Shown here piece by piece: positions 32,574-43,792 of a stretch of 64,000 nucleotides of DNA. A program made the position numbers and the translations under genes. The notes beneath the pieces are model-generated. The model saw only the letters and a list, made by a program, of their open reading frames with translations, was not told the DNA's origin and ran no database searches. This stretch comes from Capra hircus (lineage: Eukaryota > Chordata > Mammalia > Artiodactyla > Bovidae). The first letter of the stretch is position 1; each line of letters starts with the position of its first letter. The DNA lies in the NCBI RefSeq assembly GCF_001704415.2, contig NC_030836.1, forward strand, positions 22,790,001 through 22,854,000. The letters are read 5' to 3'.

Positions 32574-32857
32574 CTGCTGCTGCTGCTGAGTCGCTTCAGT
32601 CATGGCCGACCCTGTGCGACCCCATAGACGGGACCCCACCAGGCTCCCCCGTCCCTGGGATTCCCCAGGCAAGAACACTGGAGTGGGTTGCCATTGCCTT
32701 CTCCAATGCATGACAGTGAAAAGTGAAAGTGAAGTCGCTCAGTCATGTCCGACCCTCAGCGACCCCATGGACTGCAGCCCACCAGGCTCCTCTGTCCATG
32801 GGATTTTCCAGGCAAGAGTACTGGAGTGGGGTGCCATTGTAGTAGCTCATAATAAGT
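32574..32857 (-). mobile_element. BOV-A2 dimeric SINE
   Basis: Two monomers in minus orientation (GAGTCGCTTCAGTCATGG and GTCGCTCAGTCATGTCC), joined by CAGTGAAAAGTGAAAGTGAA, with a (CTG)4 tail. No clear TSD. Confidence 0.93.
32716..32733 (+). promoter_or_regulatory. ISRE-like motif in BOV-A2 linker
   Basis: GTGAAAAGTGAAAGTGAA: GAAA boxes in the same linker position as the triplicated motif at 15896. Confidence 0.4.
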
Positions 32858-33364
32858 ACACAAAAAAAGAAGTGTAGAGTGAAAACAGACAAAAACAACA
32901 AACATTTCACTTTCGGGGATAGGAAAGCAAACTGTAGCTAATTTCCACTTCATGATCTTAGAGTATTAGTGGCCTCAGCCATGTACACAGGGTTTGCAAT
33001 GCTGGGCTCACCTCCAGCTTATGTACACTCTCCAATATGGAGCTAACATGTCACTGCCAAATGACACTGCCTCACCTCCAAAGCTCTGTTAAGAGACCCA
33101 CATATTTCAATCTAGTTCTTGCATTATGTATCTCTGAGCAAGAGATGCCTCTATTGAACATGTCAGAGTTTTATGCACTAACAAGCATTCAATTAATATA
33201 TGCAAAATGATCCAATATACTTGATGTTGGAGGAACTATATCTAAATGCCCTCCCTAATTTAAGTAGAGAAATTGATACAACTGGACTGCCATGAATGGT
33301 TGCATTTCATGTTTAATTAAAATGAATTTAGTCCAGCTTTCTTCCTATTGACCCATTATTTACT
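32858..33364. other. No gene or recognised repeat
   Basis: Apparently single-copy sequence without notable frames. Confidence 0.45.
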
Positions 33365-33500
33365 GCCTTCAATAAATACTTATTGCCTGCTTCCTCTGAA
33401 GAGGTTGATGTGCTAGAAAGTAAAGAATCATCAATGATTGAGATGAACAGGAACCTTACAATCATGAAGCTTATTCTCTATTGCTGGATAAGACAAATCA
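33365..33500 (-). repeat. L2-like fragment
   Basis: TTCAATAAATACTTATTGCC followed by TGTGCTAGAAAG and CATGAAGCTTATTCTC is the reverse of the L2 3' end. Confidence 0.5.
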
Positions 33501-33844
33501 GCAAGTATCTGGCCAGAGATAATACAGAGTTGATTCAAAGAATTCCAGAAGCAAAGCTTTGAATCATAACCCTAGCAAATGAGAAAGGTTTTTTTCTTAG
33601 AGTAGATTTATCTAAACTGACACTTGAAGAATGAATAGGCATTAACAGAGTGAACAGAGTGACTAGGTGAATGCTGTAAATCATTTAAACAATCAGTCCA
33701 CTTTCTTTTCTATTTTAGTAAGTGAAACAAAAATATGTCTTTTCTGATGATGAGATCAGTATGAAGAAATTGAAGATGAGTTTACATTATAGGAGCCTAT
33801 AGCTATTCTTTTGCTTTGCTAGTTATTTTAATTAAATCATTCCC
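33501..33844. other. No gene or recognised repeat
   Basis: Single-copy-like. It may include further decayed L2 between 33500 and 33680. Confidence 0.4.
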
Positions 33845-33855
33845 ATACATTAAAG

Positions 33856-33989
33856 GAGAAGGCAATGGCACCCCACTACAGTGTTCTTGCCTGGAGAATT
33901 CCACGGATGGGGGAGCCTGGTGGGCTGCCCTCTATGGGGTCGCACAGAGTTGGACATGACTGAAGCGACTTAGCAGCAGCGGCAGCAGT
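33856..33989 (+). mobile_element. BOV-A2 3' monomer with 11-bp TSD
   Basis: Sense monomer from GAGAAGGCAATGGCACCCC to CGACTTAGCAGCAGCGGC. Exact TSD ATACATTAAAG at 33845-33855 and 33990-34000. Confidence 0.95.
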
Positions 33990-34234
33990 ATACATTAAAG
34001 AAAAAAAAATCTATCTAGGGGACAAGGAAAGTAAGGTAACATTTCTGGTTAGAAATATATCCCATGAAACTGGATTTTTGCTACCCAAGTTTTCACAGTA
34101 TAGCCAATGAAGAAACAGGTCAACTTAAATTTACTGCAGGGCTATCTGCTCAGCCAAAGCTGCTAAAGTACCTTGTTGAAGATGTACTGCCTACTGATAC
34201 CAGATCTTACCAAATGATCAACAAGAAAAGAGAA

Positions 34235-34385
34235 CTAACATTTATAAAGAAACTAAGGTGGTAAAGTTTTAACATACAAAATCTCAATCTTCAGATGATC
34301 TGGGAAACATGTATCCTTATTCCCAATTTTAGAGCTAGAAAACCACAGCTTGAGAGTTATGATTTACATTCAGATCTAATGCAAA
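34235..34385 (-). repeat. MIR SINE
   Basis: AACTAACATTTATAAAGAAA, CCTTATTCCCAATTTTAGAG and AGAAAACCACAGCTTGAGAG occur in reverse MIR order. Confidence 0.6.
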
Positions 34386-35971
34386 ATTAACATCAGATAG
34401 CCTTTAATGATTGTGCATATCAAATAAACACAGCATAGTGTGAAAACACAAAGCTGTACAAGATACTACCCTATCTCCAGATAATTATTTAATATAGTAG
34501 GGAGGATAAAACACATCAAAGGACAATTCAGAACATAACAAAGTATGTCGAATGATAAATGAGTAGTAAACAGACACACACAGCCCAGGATGAGGGAAGG
34601 TACGGTGGTTCCAATTTGTCTGAAGAAACATAAATCTGAGGGATTTGAGAGACAGGAACATTTTTGAAGGGTGAACAGGGAAGACAACTGAGACAGAAAG
34701 AACAAGTTCAGTTTGGGAAAACAGCAGTGTTCTGGAGAATAGAACCAGTTCATTGGTGGTGTTGAAAATGATTCTGGTCTATAACACATGGGGGGTAAGA
34801 TAAAAGAGATTTAACAATAAAGACATCTGCAAAAACACAGCAGGCTCTGTAGAGCTGTGAACTAAGTATAGATAGCACCTCTAATTCCTGCTTTCCATAA
34901 ACATTTCACATCTTCAGCAACTCGCTCAGGTAATGTGATTCTCAGAGGTAAAAGCCTTTAACACAATTCTGGTCTACAAACAATAAATGATAGTTTCAGG
35001 CCCTTCTTAGGAAGATGAGCAATCATGGGACCTCAACACTCTGCTGAAACTACTCTCTCAAAGATTGTGCATGGCTTTGTTCCTTTGGAATCTCAGCGAC
35101 TTCCTTCCTCCCCATTCTTCTTGACTGTGTCACTGCCTCCTTCTTAACACACAGATTCTTCAGTTTCCAAGTCCCTTCATCTATGAATCAATAAAAATTT
35201 CTATACCTGATATGATCAATGTTTTTCCCATGTTCTCTACTCATGCCTCCCCTTGTAAGAAAGAAAGTGACTTAAAGGCAAATAATATACCTCATTTGTT
35301 CTTTCCCAAGAATGTCTAGCTTTGTGCTCTAAATACTGTATTAGTCACCAGAATGTGAGGGAGCTAGCCCATGTAATGCAACTGGAGACTGACAACGTGG
35401 GTAATGTCTGTTGATAGAAATGGTGATGAATGAGTGGTTTCAGGAAATCCCAGGAGGACAGGAGGGGGATCTAGTAAAGGGCCTCCTTCCTTGAAGTATG
35501 GAGTGGATGAAAAGTATATGAGCGACACACGCAATACCTAAAACATAGAAGTTAAAATATGGTATACAGTTGGAATAATCATTTTCTTGGCTAAATCAAA
35601 GATGATACTATATTAGCAAGAAAAGCTCCCCAAAGCAAGATCCTTGTCTCCAGAGTCATCAGTTCACTGATGACGCTTTACATCGGTGAACACTGAACAA
35701 GGGGTTGCAGTGACTGCTTGTCCCCTTATCCCTCGCCCTGTAAACTAGCTCTGTGAGTCTCTGCTGGCCACCTGATCCCCATCTGTACATATTACTCCAA
35801 CGAGTAATCAGAGATCAGTCCGCTTCTCCATTATCAGAGTACATTAAATACTTTTAGATGTATAAAACCAGCTCACTCAGTGCTTGGCCTACGTTTTCTA
35901 TACCTTCCAGGTGTAACCTTGATTAAAATCTGTCTTGTTCTTGTGGCCTCCTCACTCCCTTATACTTTATA
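34386..35971. other. No gene; possible old LTR near the right end
   Basis: Mostly unrecognised. Bases about 35640-35970 have LTR-like signals (TATAAAA at 35861-35867, GATTAAA at 35921-35927), but no termini or TSD could be set. Confidence 0.4.
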
Positions 35972-35975
35972 ACAT

Positions 35976-36452
35976 TGTGAAATAAAAATATCTCCTGCCA
36001 CATCAGTATACAAGAAATGACAAGCCACAGTGATTTCAGGCCTCCAAACGTGAATGAGCGCTCTCAAAACTGCAATCCAGCCGATGCTGCCACCCTTCAT
36101 GGTGACTGCTGAGGAGCTGCGGGAATGCAAGAAGCAAGGAGAGCAAGGAAACAGGATTGACCCCAGCAAGCTGCAGGGCGTGTGAAAGGAATGAGTGCAG
36201 TGAGCCCCGAGGCTGGAGTCTTCCCATACACAGAATGCAAAATTCCTTAACTTGATAACCTCATCTTTGATGTTCAGACTGCCTCCTCCCTTTGTTGAAA
36301 ACTTGTATATAGCTTGACTTTCTGTCCTGCCTCCTTGGAGCAGTTTTCTCAGAGCTACTGAGATGCTGTCAACTGGGGTCAGAGTTCTAAACATTCCCAC
36401 CAAATAAAATAACTCTCTACTTTCAGGTTGCAACTGTATCATTTAGTCGACA
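35976..36452 (+). mobile_element. Solo LTR (477 bp), class I ERV-like, 4-bp TSD
   Basis: Starts TGTGAAAT, ends GTCGACA. It is flanked by ACAT on both sides (35972-35975, 36453-36456), the TSD length usual for gammaretrovirus-like (ERV1) elements. Internal signals are TATATA at 36306-36311 and AATAAA at 36403-36408. There is no internal proviral sequence, so it is a solo LTR left by recombination between the two LTRs. The antisense 160-codon frame across it is chance. The exact family is not identified. Confidence 0.7.
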
Positions 36453-36456
36453 ACAT

Positions 36457-37449
36457 CCAGAGCTGGGATTCTGTCTTAAGAAATGAAGACTAGAAGCTGA
36501 GTCAGTGTCTTCCTACCCATCTGACTATCCACTGACTTTCTTCTTCCCTGTCATGGTGTTTCATCACTTCTTAGGTCTAGCCATTTCTTAGTAAACTTGT
36601 CTGTAGCCTAGATGTCCACCTGGGAATTCTCTCCATTCTCTCAAATACCCACCTTCACTGTTTCGAACCATATTGCCTTCCAGTTCAATCCGGGTCCCAT
36701 TTCAACCATAAGCTTTATCTGACGGATTAACCTTTTAAAAGTCTACAATATAGTAAGACAGGAAATGCTTATTTTACTTTCTTTGAATCCAGCCATTATC
36801 ATTGATGCTACCGTCATAAAATTGAGCAGAAAAGGTAAAAAGGAGGATTAATAATTCATAGCCGCCTTACGTAACCTTATCAAAGCATAGGAGCTGGCAC
36901 TGCTCAGTTTTAAAGGAATGCACTGAAGCATTACAAAAATTCCATTCCACAGCACATTTAATTAGGTGAGAGACAAGTAAAAAGGAAAAGAAATTATGTA
37001 TTTAACCAAATAATAGTAATTATATGTTGCCGAAATAGTCTCCTTTTTTTATGTCAAACATTTAGCAAATCCAGTGAACTATGAGAAGTTACACATTTTG
37101 AGCTCAAATAAAAATAGTGGGCAAGAGGCGTTCTTTCCATGTGCAAACAATAGGTAGGATGAAGTTTTTTCTCTTTTCAGAAGGCTTTCCCTTAATCATT
37201 TCCTTTCATTCTTCTATTTGTGAATAAATACAAAATACCAGATTATCAATTCAAATAGCCTATTCTTAAGGCTGTGATTGTTGACCATAAGGACAAAGTT
37301 CTCAATGTTTATTTCGTACGGTTACCTGAGTCTTTAAAAGGGACATACTGAAGATTCTGCCAAAGTAACACATTAAAAGAGAATATAATTAGGAAGTATT
37401 CATAGAAGTGGTTAAAACAAACTTTGGGGAACGGCTTTTAGAGCTTCCT
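36457..37449. other. No gene or recognised repeat
   Basis: About 1 kb of apparently single-copy sequence. Confidence 0.5.
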
Positions 37450-37460
37450 AATCCCAAAAC

Positions 37461-37922
37461 TAGGTTCGTCTAGTCAAGGCTGTAGTTTTTCCAGTGGTCA
37501 TGTATGGATGCGAGAGTTGGACTGTGAAGAAAGCTGAGGGCCGAAGAATTGATATTTTTGAACTGTGGTGTTGGAGAAGACTCTTGAGAGTCCTTCGGAC
37601 TGCAAGGAGATCCAACCAGTCCATTCTGAAGGAGATCAGCCCTGGGATTTCTTTGGAAGGAATGATGCTGAAGCTGAAACTCCAGTACTTTGGCCAACTC
37701 ATGCGAAGAGTTGACTCTTTGGAAAAGACTCTGATGCTGGGAGGGATTGGGGGCAGGAGGAAAAGGGGACGACCGAGGATGAGATGGCTGGATGGCATCA
37801 CTGACTCGATGGACGTGAGTCTGAATGAACTCCGGGAGATGGTGATGGACAGGGAGGCCTGGCGTGCTGCGATTCATGGGGTCGCAAAGAGTCGGACACA
37901 ACTGAAAGACTGAACTGAACTG
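37461..37922 (+). mobile_element. BovB 3' end, young, probable TSD
   Basis: Last ~460 bp of BovB, close to consensus, ending GACTGAACTGAACTG. Flanks AATCCCAAAAC (37450-37460) and AATCCCCAAAC (37923-37933) differ at one base. Confidence 0.95.
37464..37915 (+). pseudogene. BovB ORF2 C-terminus, open
   Basis: Uninterrupted C-terminal frame of the BovB ORF2 protein (139 codons from a Met at 37494). It includes MYGCESWTVKKAE, FELWCWRRLLRV and a REAWRAAIHGVAKSR end. The RT active site and endonuclease are missing through 5' truncation, so no enzyme can be made. The intact frame suggests recent insertion. Confidence 0.9.
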
Positions 37923-37933
37923 AATCCCCAAAC

Positions 37934-39164
37934 AGTATACAATGTTGGCAAATATATATATAGATTCTCTATAATAATCTATGACAAAGTGGTAGAAAAA
38001 AAGAGAAGCTTATAACAAACACAGGGCTACAGGAAATGGAAAATGAGAGTAGAAATGTTAAAACAAGTATAAAAATAGATCTTGCAATTAAAAAAATGTA
38101 ACAGAATCAGAATTAGTAAGGCTACTTTGTTTTGTTTTCACCATTCCACATTTAGCCAGAATATACTTATTATCTAGAAAAAAGTGCCATGTGGAAGGTG
38201 GCTTAGTCTCATAGTGACAATATGAGTCACTATGAGAAAATAGAAAAAAATAGAAAAAATAGAGTTTCCTGTTTTCTAGTGTTCTAGCCAATCACTCTGT
38301 GAAGCATTTCCTGACTACCCTGACATGCTCATTATTGTACTACATGTTGTGGGGGATAAAAACAGACTTGGTTCCTGTCTGTGGAAAACAACATCTAGTT
38401 CAGGTGTGGAAAACAGGCACATCTAAAATGACCAACACTGACACAAGAGTGTTCATGAACTCATGGGTTGGACAGGTGATCCTCTAAGGCTCACTAAAGC
38501 CTCCGCAGTACTGTCTGGGGGGAATGAGAGGGAAACTGAGAATGGATATCAGGGCCCTCTGATGAGCCTCCAGGCTTCCTCTTCACTGGGGAAGTCACTA
38601 CTCTGATTTATATGACCAGAAGAGATAACACAACTTTTAACTTGATGTGAAGTTAACCCACTACTAGAAGGGAAAAGGGATTTGGTGGGTGAGGCACACA
38701 AAAATGGGAGCAAGTCTAGAGAGCAGATAAACTGAGTAGGATGATGTCTGTGACTGGATGTTTGGAGTATCAGAACAAGACCCATATCATTCCTGAGAGT
38801 TTGAGCGATGAAGTAGAAAAGTTAAAAAGTCATAGAAGGTTGTAGGAAAAACAGCAGCTCTGATAAGTTTCACCTGATACCCAGCCTGGCTCTAATATTT
38901 AGATCATGATATACTGCTGAACGTAAACTATTTCACATGGAATTGTTCAGTGATTATGAAAGAGTATGACCAAAGTAATATACCTTTTAAGTCATGTATG
39001 AGCGCAGATAAAGATAAGAGTTCGGTGCAAATTGACAAAAAATTTAACCAGTTTCCACTTTCATGTAATAGCAACTGCTGCTGCTTGTTTAGCAACTATG
39101 ACTTAGTGCTACCTAATGTTTATACTAATTCCTATACAAAAGAATTACTAAGATACCCCAATCA
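37934..39164. other. No gene; weak L2-like trace
   Basis: Bases about 38310-38480 (GAAGCATTTCCTGACTACC, then GGGGGATAAAAACAGACTTGG) could be the reverse L2 3' end. The rest is unrecognised. Confidence 0.4.
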
Positions 39165-39171
39165 TGCATTT

Positions 39172-42007
39172 CAGTTCAGTTCAGTTCAGTCGCTCAGTCA
39201 TGTCCGACTCTTTGCGACCCCATGAATCGCAGCACGCCAGGCCTCCCTGTCCATCACCATTTCCCAGAGTTCACTCAGACTCACGTGCATCGAGTCAGTG
39301 ATGCCATCCAGCTATCTCATCCTCTGTCGCCCCCTTCTCCTCCTGCCCCCAATCCCTCCCAGCATCAGAGTCTTTTCCAATGAGTCAACTCTTTGCATAA
39401 GGTGGCCAAAGTACTGGAGTTTCAGCTTTAGCATCATTCCCTCCAAAGAAATCCCAGGGCTGATCTCCTTCAGAATGGACTGGTTGGATCGTCTTGCAGT
39501 CCAAGGGACTCTCAAGAGTCTTCTCCAACACCACAGTTCAAAAGCAGCAATTCTTCGGCGCTCAGCTTTCTTCACAGTCTAACTCTCACATTCATACATG
39601 ACCAATGGAAAAACCATAGCCTTGACTAGACAGACCTTAGTCGGCAAAGTAATGTCTCTGCTCTTGAATATGCTATCTAGGTTGCTCATAACTTTACTTC
39701 CAAGGAGCAAGCGTCTTTTAATTTCATGGCTGCAGTCACCATCTGCAGTGATTTTGGAGCCCCCAAAATAAAGTCTGACACTGTTTCCACTGTTTCCCCA
39801 TCTATTTCCCATGAAGTGATGGGACCAGATGCCATCATCTTCATTTTCTGATGTTCAGCTTTAAGCCAGCTTTTTCACTCTCCTCTTTCACTTTCATCAA
39901 GAGGCTTTTTAGTTCCTCTTCACTTTCTGCCATAAGGGTGGTGTCATCTGCATATCTGAGGTGATTGATATTTCTCCCAGCAACCTTGATTTCAGCTTGT
40001 GTTTTTTCCAGTCCAGCATTTCTCATGATGTACTCTGCATAGAAGTGAAATAAGCAGGGTGACAATATACAGCCTTGACGTACTCCTTTTCCTATTTGGA
40101 ACCACTCTGTTGTTCCATGTCCAGTTTTAACTGTTGCTTCCTGACCTGCATATAGGTTTCTCAAGAGGCAGGTTAGGTGGTCTGGTTTTCCCATCTCTTT
40201 CAAATTTTCACAGTTTATTGTGATCCGCACAGTCAAAAGCTTTGGCATAGTCAATAAAGCAGAAGTAGATGTTTTCCTGGAACTCTGTTGCTTTTTCCAT
40301 GATCCAGCAGATGTTGGCAATTTGATCTCTGCTTCCTCTGCCTTTTCTAAAACCAGCTTGAACATCAGGGAGGTCACGGTTCACGTATTGTTGAAGCCTG
40401 GCTTGGAGAATTTTGAGCATTACTGTACTAGCGTGTGAGGTGAGCACAGTTGTGCAGTAGTATGAGCATTCTTTGGCATTGCCTTTCTATGGGATTGGAA
40501 TGAAAACTGACCTTTTCCAGTCCTGTGGACACTGCTGAGTTTTCCACATTTGCTGGCATATTGAGTGCAGCACTTTCACAGCATCATCTTTCAGGATTTG
40601 AAACAGCTCAACTGGAATTCCATCACCTCCACTAGCTTTGTTCATAGTGATGCTTTCTAAGGCCCACTTGACTTCACATTCCAGGATGTCTGGCTCTAGG
40701 TGAGTGATCACATCATCATGATTATCTGGGTCGTGAAGATCTTTTTTGTACAGTTCTTCCATGTATTCTTGCCACCTCTTCTTAATATCTTCTGCTTCTG
40801 TTCGGTCCAGACAATTTCTGTCCTTTATCGAGCCCATCTTTGCATGAAATGTTCCCTTGATATCTCTAACTTTCTTGAAGACATCTCTAGTCTTTCCCAT
40901 TCTGTTGTTTTCCTCTATTTCTTTGCACTGATCACTAAAGAAGGCTTTCTTATCTCTTCTTGCTATTCTTTGGAACTCTGCATTCAGATGCTTATATCTT
41001 TCCTTTTCTCCTTTGCTTTTCGCTTCTCTTCTTTACACAGGTATTTGTAAGCCCTCTTCAGACAGCCATTTTTCTTTTTTGCATTTCTTTTCCATGGGGA
41101 TGGTCTTGATCCCTGTCTCCTGTACAATGTCACGAACCTCATTCTATAGTTTATCAGGCACTCTATCTATCAGATCTAGGCCCTGAAATCTATTTCTCAC
41201 TTCCACTGTATAATCATAAGGGATTTGATTTAGATCATACTTGAATGGTCTAGCGGTTTTCCCTACTTTCTTTAATTTGAGTCTGAATTTGTTAATAAGG
41301 AGTTCATGATCTGAGCCACAGTCAACTCCTGGTCTTGTTTTTGTTGACTGTATAGAGCTTCTCCATCTTTGGCTGCAAAGAGTATAATCAATCTGATTTC
41401 AGTGTTGACTATCTGTGATGTCCATGTGTAGAGTCTTCTCTTGTGTTGTTGGAAGAGGGTGTTTGCTATGACCAGTGCATTTTCTTGGCAAAACTCTATT
41501 AGTCTTTGCCCTGCTTCATTCCGCATTCCAAGGCCAAATTTGCCTGTTACTCCAAGTGTTTCTTGACTTCCTACTTTGGCATTCCAGTCCCCTATAATGA
41601 AAAGAACATCTTTTTTGGGTGTTAGGTCTAAAAGGTCTTGTAAGTCTTCATAATACCGTTCAACTTCAGCTTCTTCAGCGTTACTGGTTGGGGCATAGAC
41701 TTGGATAACTGTGATATTGAATGGTTTGCCTTGGAGATGAACAGAGATCATTCTGTCATTTTTGAGATTGCATCCACGTACTGCATTTCAGACTCTTTTG
41801 TTGACCATGATGGCTACTCCATTTCTTCTGAGGGATTCCTGCCTGCAGTAGTAGATATAATGGTCATCTGAGTTAAATTCACCCATTCCAGTCCATTTTA
41901 GTTTGCTGATTCCTAGAATGTCCACGTTCACCCTTGCCATCTCTTGTTTGACCATTTCCAATTTGCCTTGATTCATGGACCTGACATTCCAGGTTCGTAT
42001 GCAATAC
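39172..42007 (-). mobile_element. BovB, 2.8 kb, most complete copy in the window
   Basis: Minus-strand BovB from its pentanucleotide-repeat 3' end (TTCAG units at 39172-39190) to just upstream of the endonuclease start. Relative to my memory of the ~3.2-kb consensus it lacks only the 5' few hundred bases. TSD TGCATTT at 39165-39171 and 42008-42014 (7 bp; the outer bases differ). It carries the endonuclease and RT regions, both frame-broken. Confidence 0.93.
39312..42006 (-). pseudogene. BovB ORF2 (endonuclease plus reverse transcriptase), broken
   Basis: Domains in minus-strand order. APE-type endonuclease: RTWNVRSMN (near 41990) in frame 42012-41788, and VYAPTSN and IGDWNAKVG in frame 41751-41272. 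Linker: frame 40900-40487. RT: FRKGRGSRDQIANI and FIDYAKAFD in frame 40447-40208; GVRQGCILSPC and the intact RYADDTT box in frame 40377-39841. C-terminus: frames 39812-39579 and 39575-39312. Adjacent frames differ because of small indels, for example a lost A near 39852; a stop separates the last two. All catalytic blocks are recognisable, but no full protein is encoded. Confidence 0.92.
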
Positions 42008-42014
42008 TGCATTT

Positions 42015-42546
42015 ACCCCAACTCAAAAAAGTAAGGAATCCATAACAGAGTCATACAGCCCTTGAAACCTCCCCAAACTTAACACAAGATGAAATCACAC
42101 AGTCATCTTCTAACACTTTTTTGTGAGATTCCAAATCTTGTGCAATGTTCCTTGTTGCAGCAAATAGTAAACTGAACTGTATAGGTTTATCCTTGGTCCT
42201 TTAGTGAGGGGTATCAACAGTTGTTAGGATTTCAGCTGAATGATGTAAGGTTTAGGACAAAGAATCAGGAGGCTAATAGCTCTAAGAACCAATAATTAAA
42301 AGTATTTTCATTCTGAGTTCCTCAAAAAGTAGCTACTATAATAAGAGCTAACATCATCAACGTGTGAAATTCATTTTGCTTTATACTTTTGTAGTTATCT
42401 TTAGAGACATCATGAAAGCATTTGCCTTCATAGTAGTTAAGACCAGCCAAACAGGATGCTGAAAGCCCAAAGAATTATTCAGAAAACTGGTGGGCAAGCA
42501 GAAAAACATGAAGACTTGGCAGTCCTTATACCCAGTACATTTATAG
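42015..42546. other. No gene or recognised repeat
   Basis: Half a kilobase between two oppositely oriented BovB copies; AT-rich, no element recognised. Confidence 0.5.
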
Positions 42547-43480
42547 TCTACTTTAGACTGGTTCAAAATTAAGAAGGAGAATGTCAAGGCTGTATATTTC
42601 ACCCTGGTTATTTAACTTATATGCAGAGTACATCATGTGAAATGACAGGCTGGATGAATCACAAGCTGGAATCAAGACTACCAGGAGAAATATCAACTAC
42701 TTCAGATATTTAAATGATATCATCCTTACGGCAGAAAACAGAGGAACTGAAGAGCCTTTTGATGAAGGTGAAAGGGGAGAGAGAAAATGCTGGCTTAAAA
42801 CTCAACATTCTAAAAACTAAGATCATGGCATTGAGTCCCATCATTTCATGGCAAATAGATGGGGAAACAATGAAAACAGTGACAGACTTTATTTTCTTGG
42901 GTTCCAAAGTCACTGTGGATAGTGACTGTAGCCATAAAATTAAAAGACACTTGCTCCTTGTAAGCAAAGCTATGGCAAATCTAGACAACATATTAAAAAG
43001 TAGAGACATTATTTTGTCAACAAAGGTCCATCTAGTCAAATCTATGGTTTTTCCAGTAGTCAGGTATGGATGTGAGAGCTGGACTTAACAAAGCAGGCTG
43101 AGCATTGAAGAACTGATGCTTTTGAACTGTGGTGTTAGAGGAGATTCTTGAGAATCCCCTGGTTTGTAAGGTGATCAAACGAGTCAATCTTACAGGAAAT
43201 CAGTTCTGAATATTCACTGAAAGGACTGATGCTGAAGCTCCAATGCTTTGGCCATGTGATTGATGCAAAGAACTGACTCAATGGAAAAGTCTCTGCTGCT
43301 GGGAAAGACTGAGGGCAGCGGGAGAAGGGAGCAACAGAGGATGAGGTGGTTGGATGGCATTGCCTACTCTAGGGATATAAGTTTGAGCAAACTTAGGGAG
43401 ATGGTGAAAGACGGGGAAACTGGCATGTTGCAGTCTATGGGGTCACAAAGAGTTGGACACAACTTAGTGACTGAACAGTA
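42547..43480 (+). mobile_element. BovB 3' third, older copy
   Basis: From the RT motif-B region to GGACACAACTTAGTGACTGAA. It has the diverged signature shared with the copies at 4-6 kb and 44 kb (for example TATTCACTGAAAGGACTGATG). TSD not found. Confidence 0.9.
42600..43440 (+). pseudogene. BovB RT C-terminal part, catalytic box lost
   Basis: The position expected to encode Y-A-D-D reads Y-L-N-D (42707-42718), so the catalytic aspartate pair is destroyed. Downstream, 42714-43088 stays open (MALSPIISWQIDGETMKTV and MVFPVVRYGCESW regions), followed by a frameshift and stops. Confidence 0.85.
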
Positions 43481-43540
43481 AGACAAAATTAAATTGACTT
43501 TCATTGTATCCTTTTAGTCTTGAGTTTACTACATGCTAGA

Positions 43541-43792
43541 CAATGGCACCCCACTCCAGTACTCTTGCCTGGAAAATTCCATGGACGGAGGAGCCTGGTA
43601 GACTGCAGTCCATGGGGTCAGAAAGAGTCAGACATGACTGAGCGAATTCACTTTTACTTTCATACATTGCAGAAGGAAATGGCAACCCACTCCAGTGTTC
43701 TTGCCTGGATGGGGGAATCTGGTGGGCTTCCGTCTATGGAGTCGCACAGAGTTGGACACGACTGAAGTGACTTAGCAGTAGCAGCAGCAGCA
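43541..43792 (+). mobile_element. BOV-A2 dimeric SINE
   Basis: Two sense monomers (GGCACCCCACTCCAGTACTC and GGCAACCCACTCCAGTGTTC), joined by a linker holding TTCACTTTTACTTTCAT, with a CAG-rich 3' tail. Unlike the canonical dimer, the left part is 5'-truncated. TSD unclear. Confidence 0.92.
43647..43663 (-). promoter_or_regulatory. ISRE-like motif in BOV-A2 linker
   Basis: Minus strand reads ATGAAAGTAAAAGTGAA, a diverged version of the GAAA array in the other BOV-A2 linkers. Confidence 0.35.

Noticed and set aside
35960..36442. 160-codon minus-strand open frame
   Set aside because: It lies antisense within the solo LTR, has no recognisable domain, and crosses the LTR boundary at 35976.
39172..39190. 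Pentanucleotide TTCAG array as an independent satellite or CRISPR-like repeat
   Set aside because: It is the normal short-repeat 3' end of BovB, also seen at 51406 and 62341. No spacer-repeat arrangement exists anywhere in the window.
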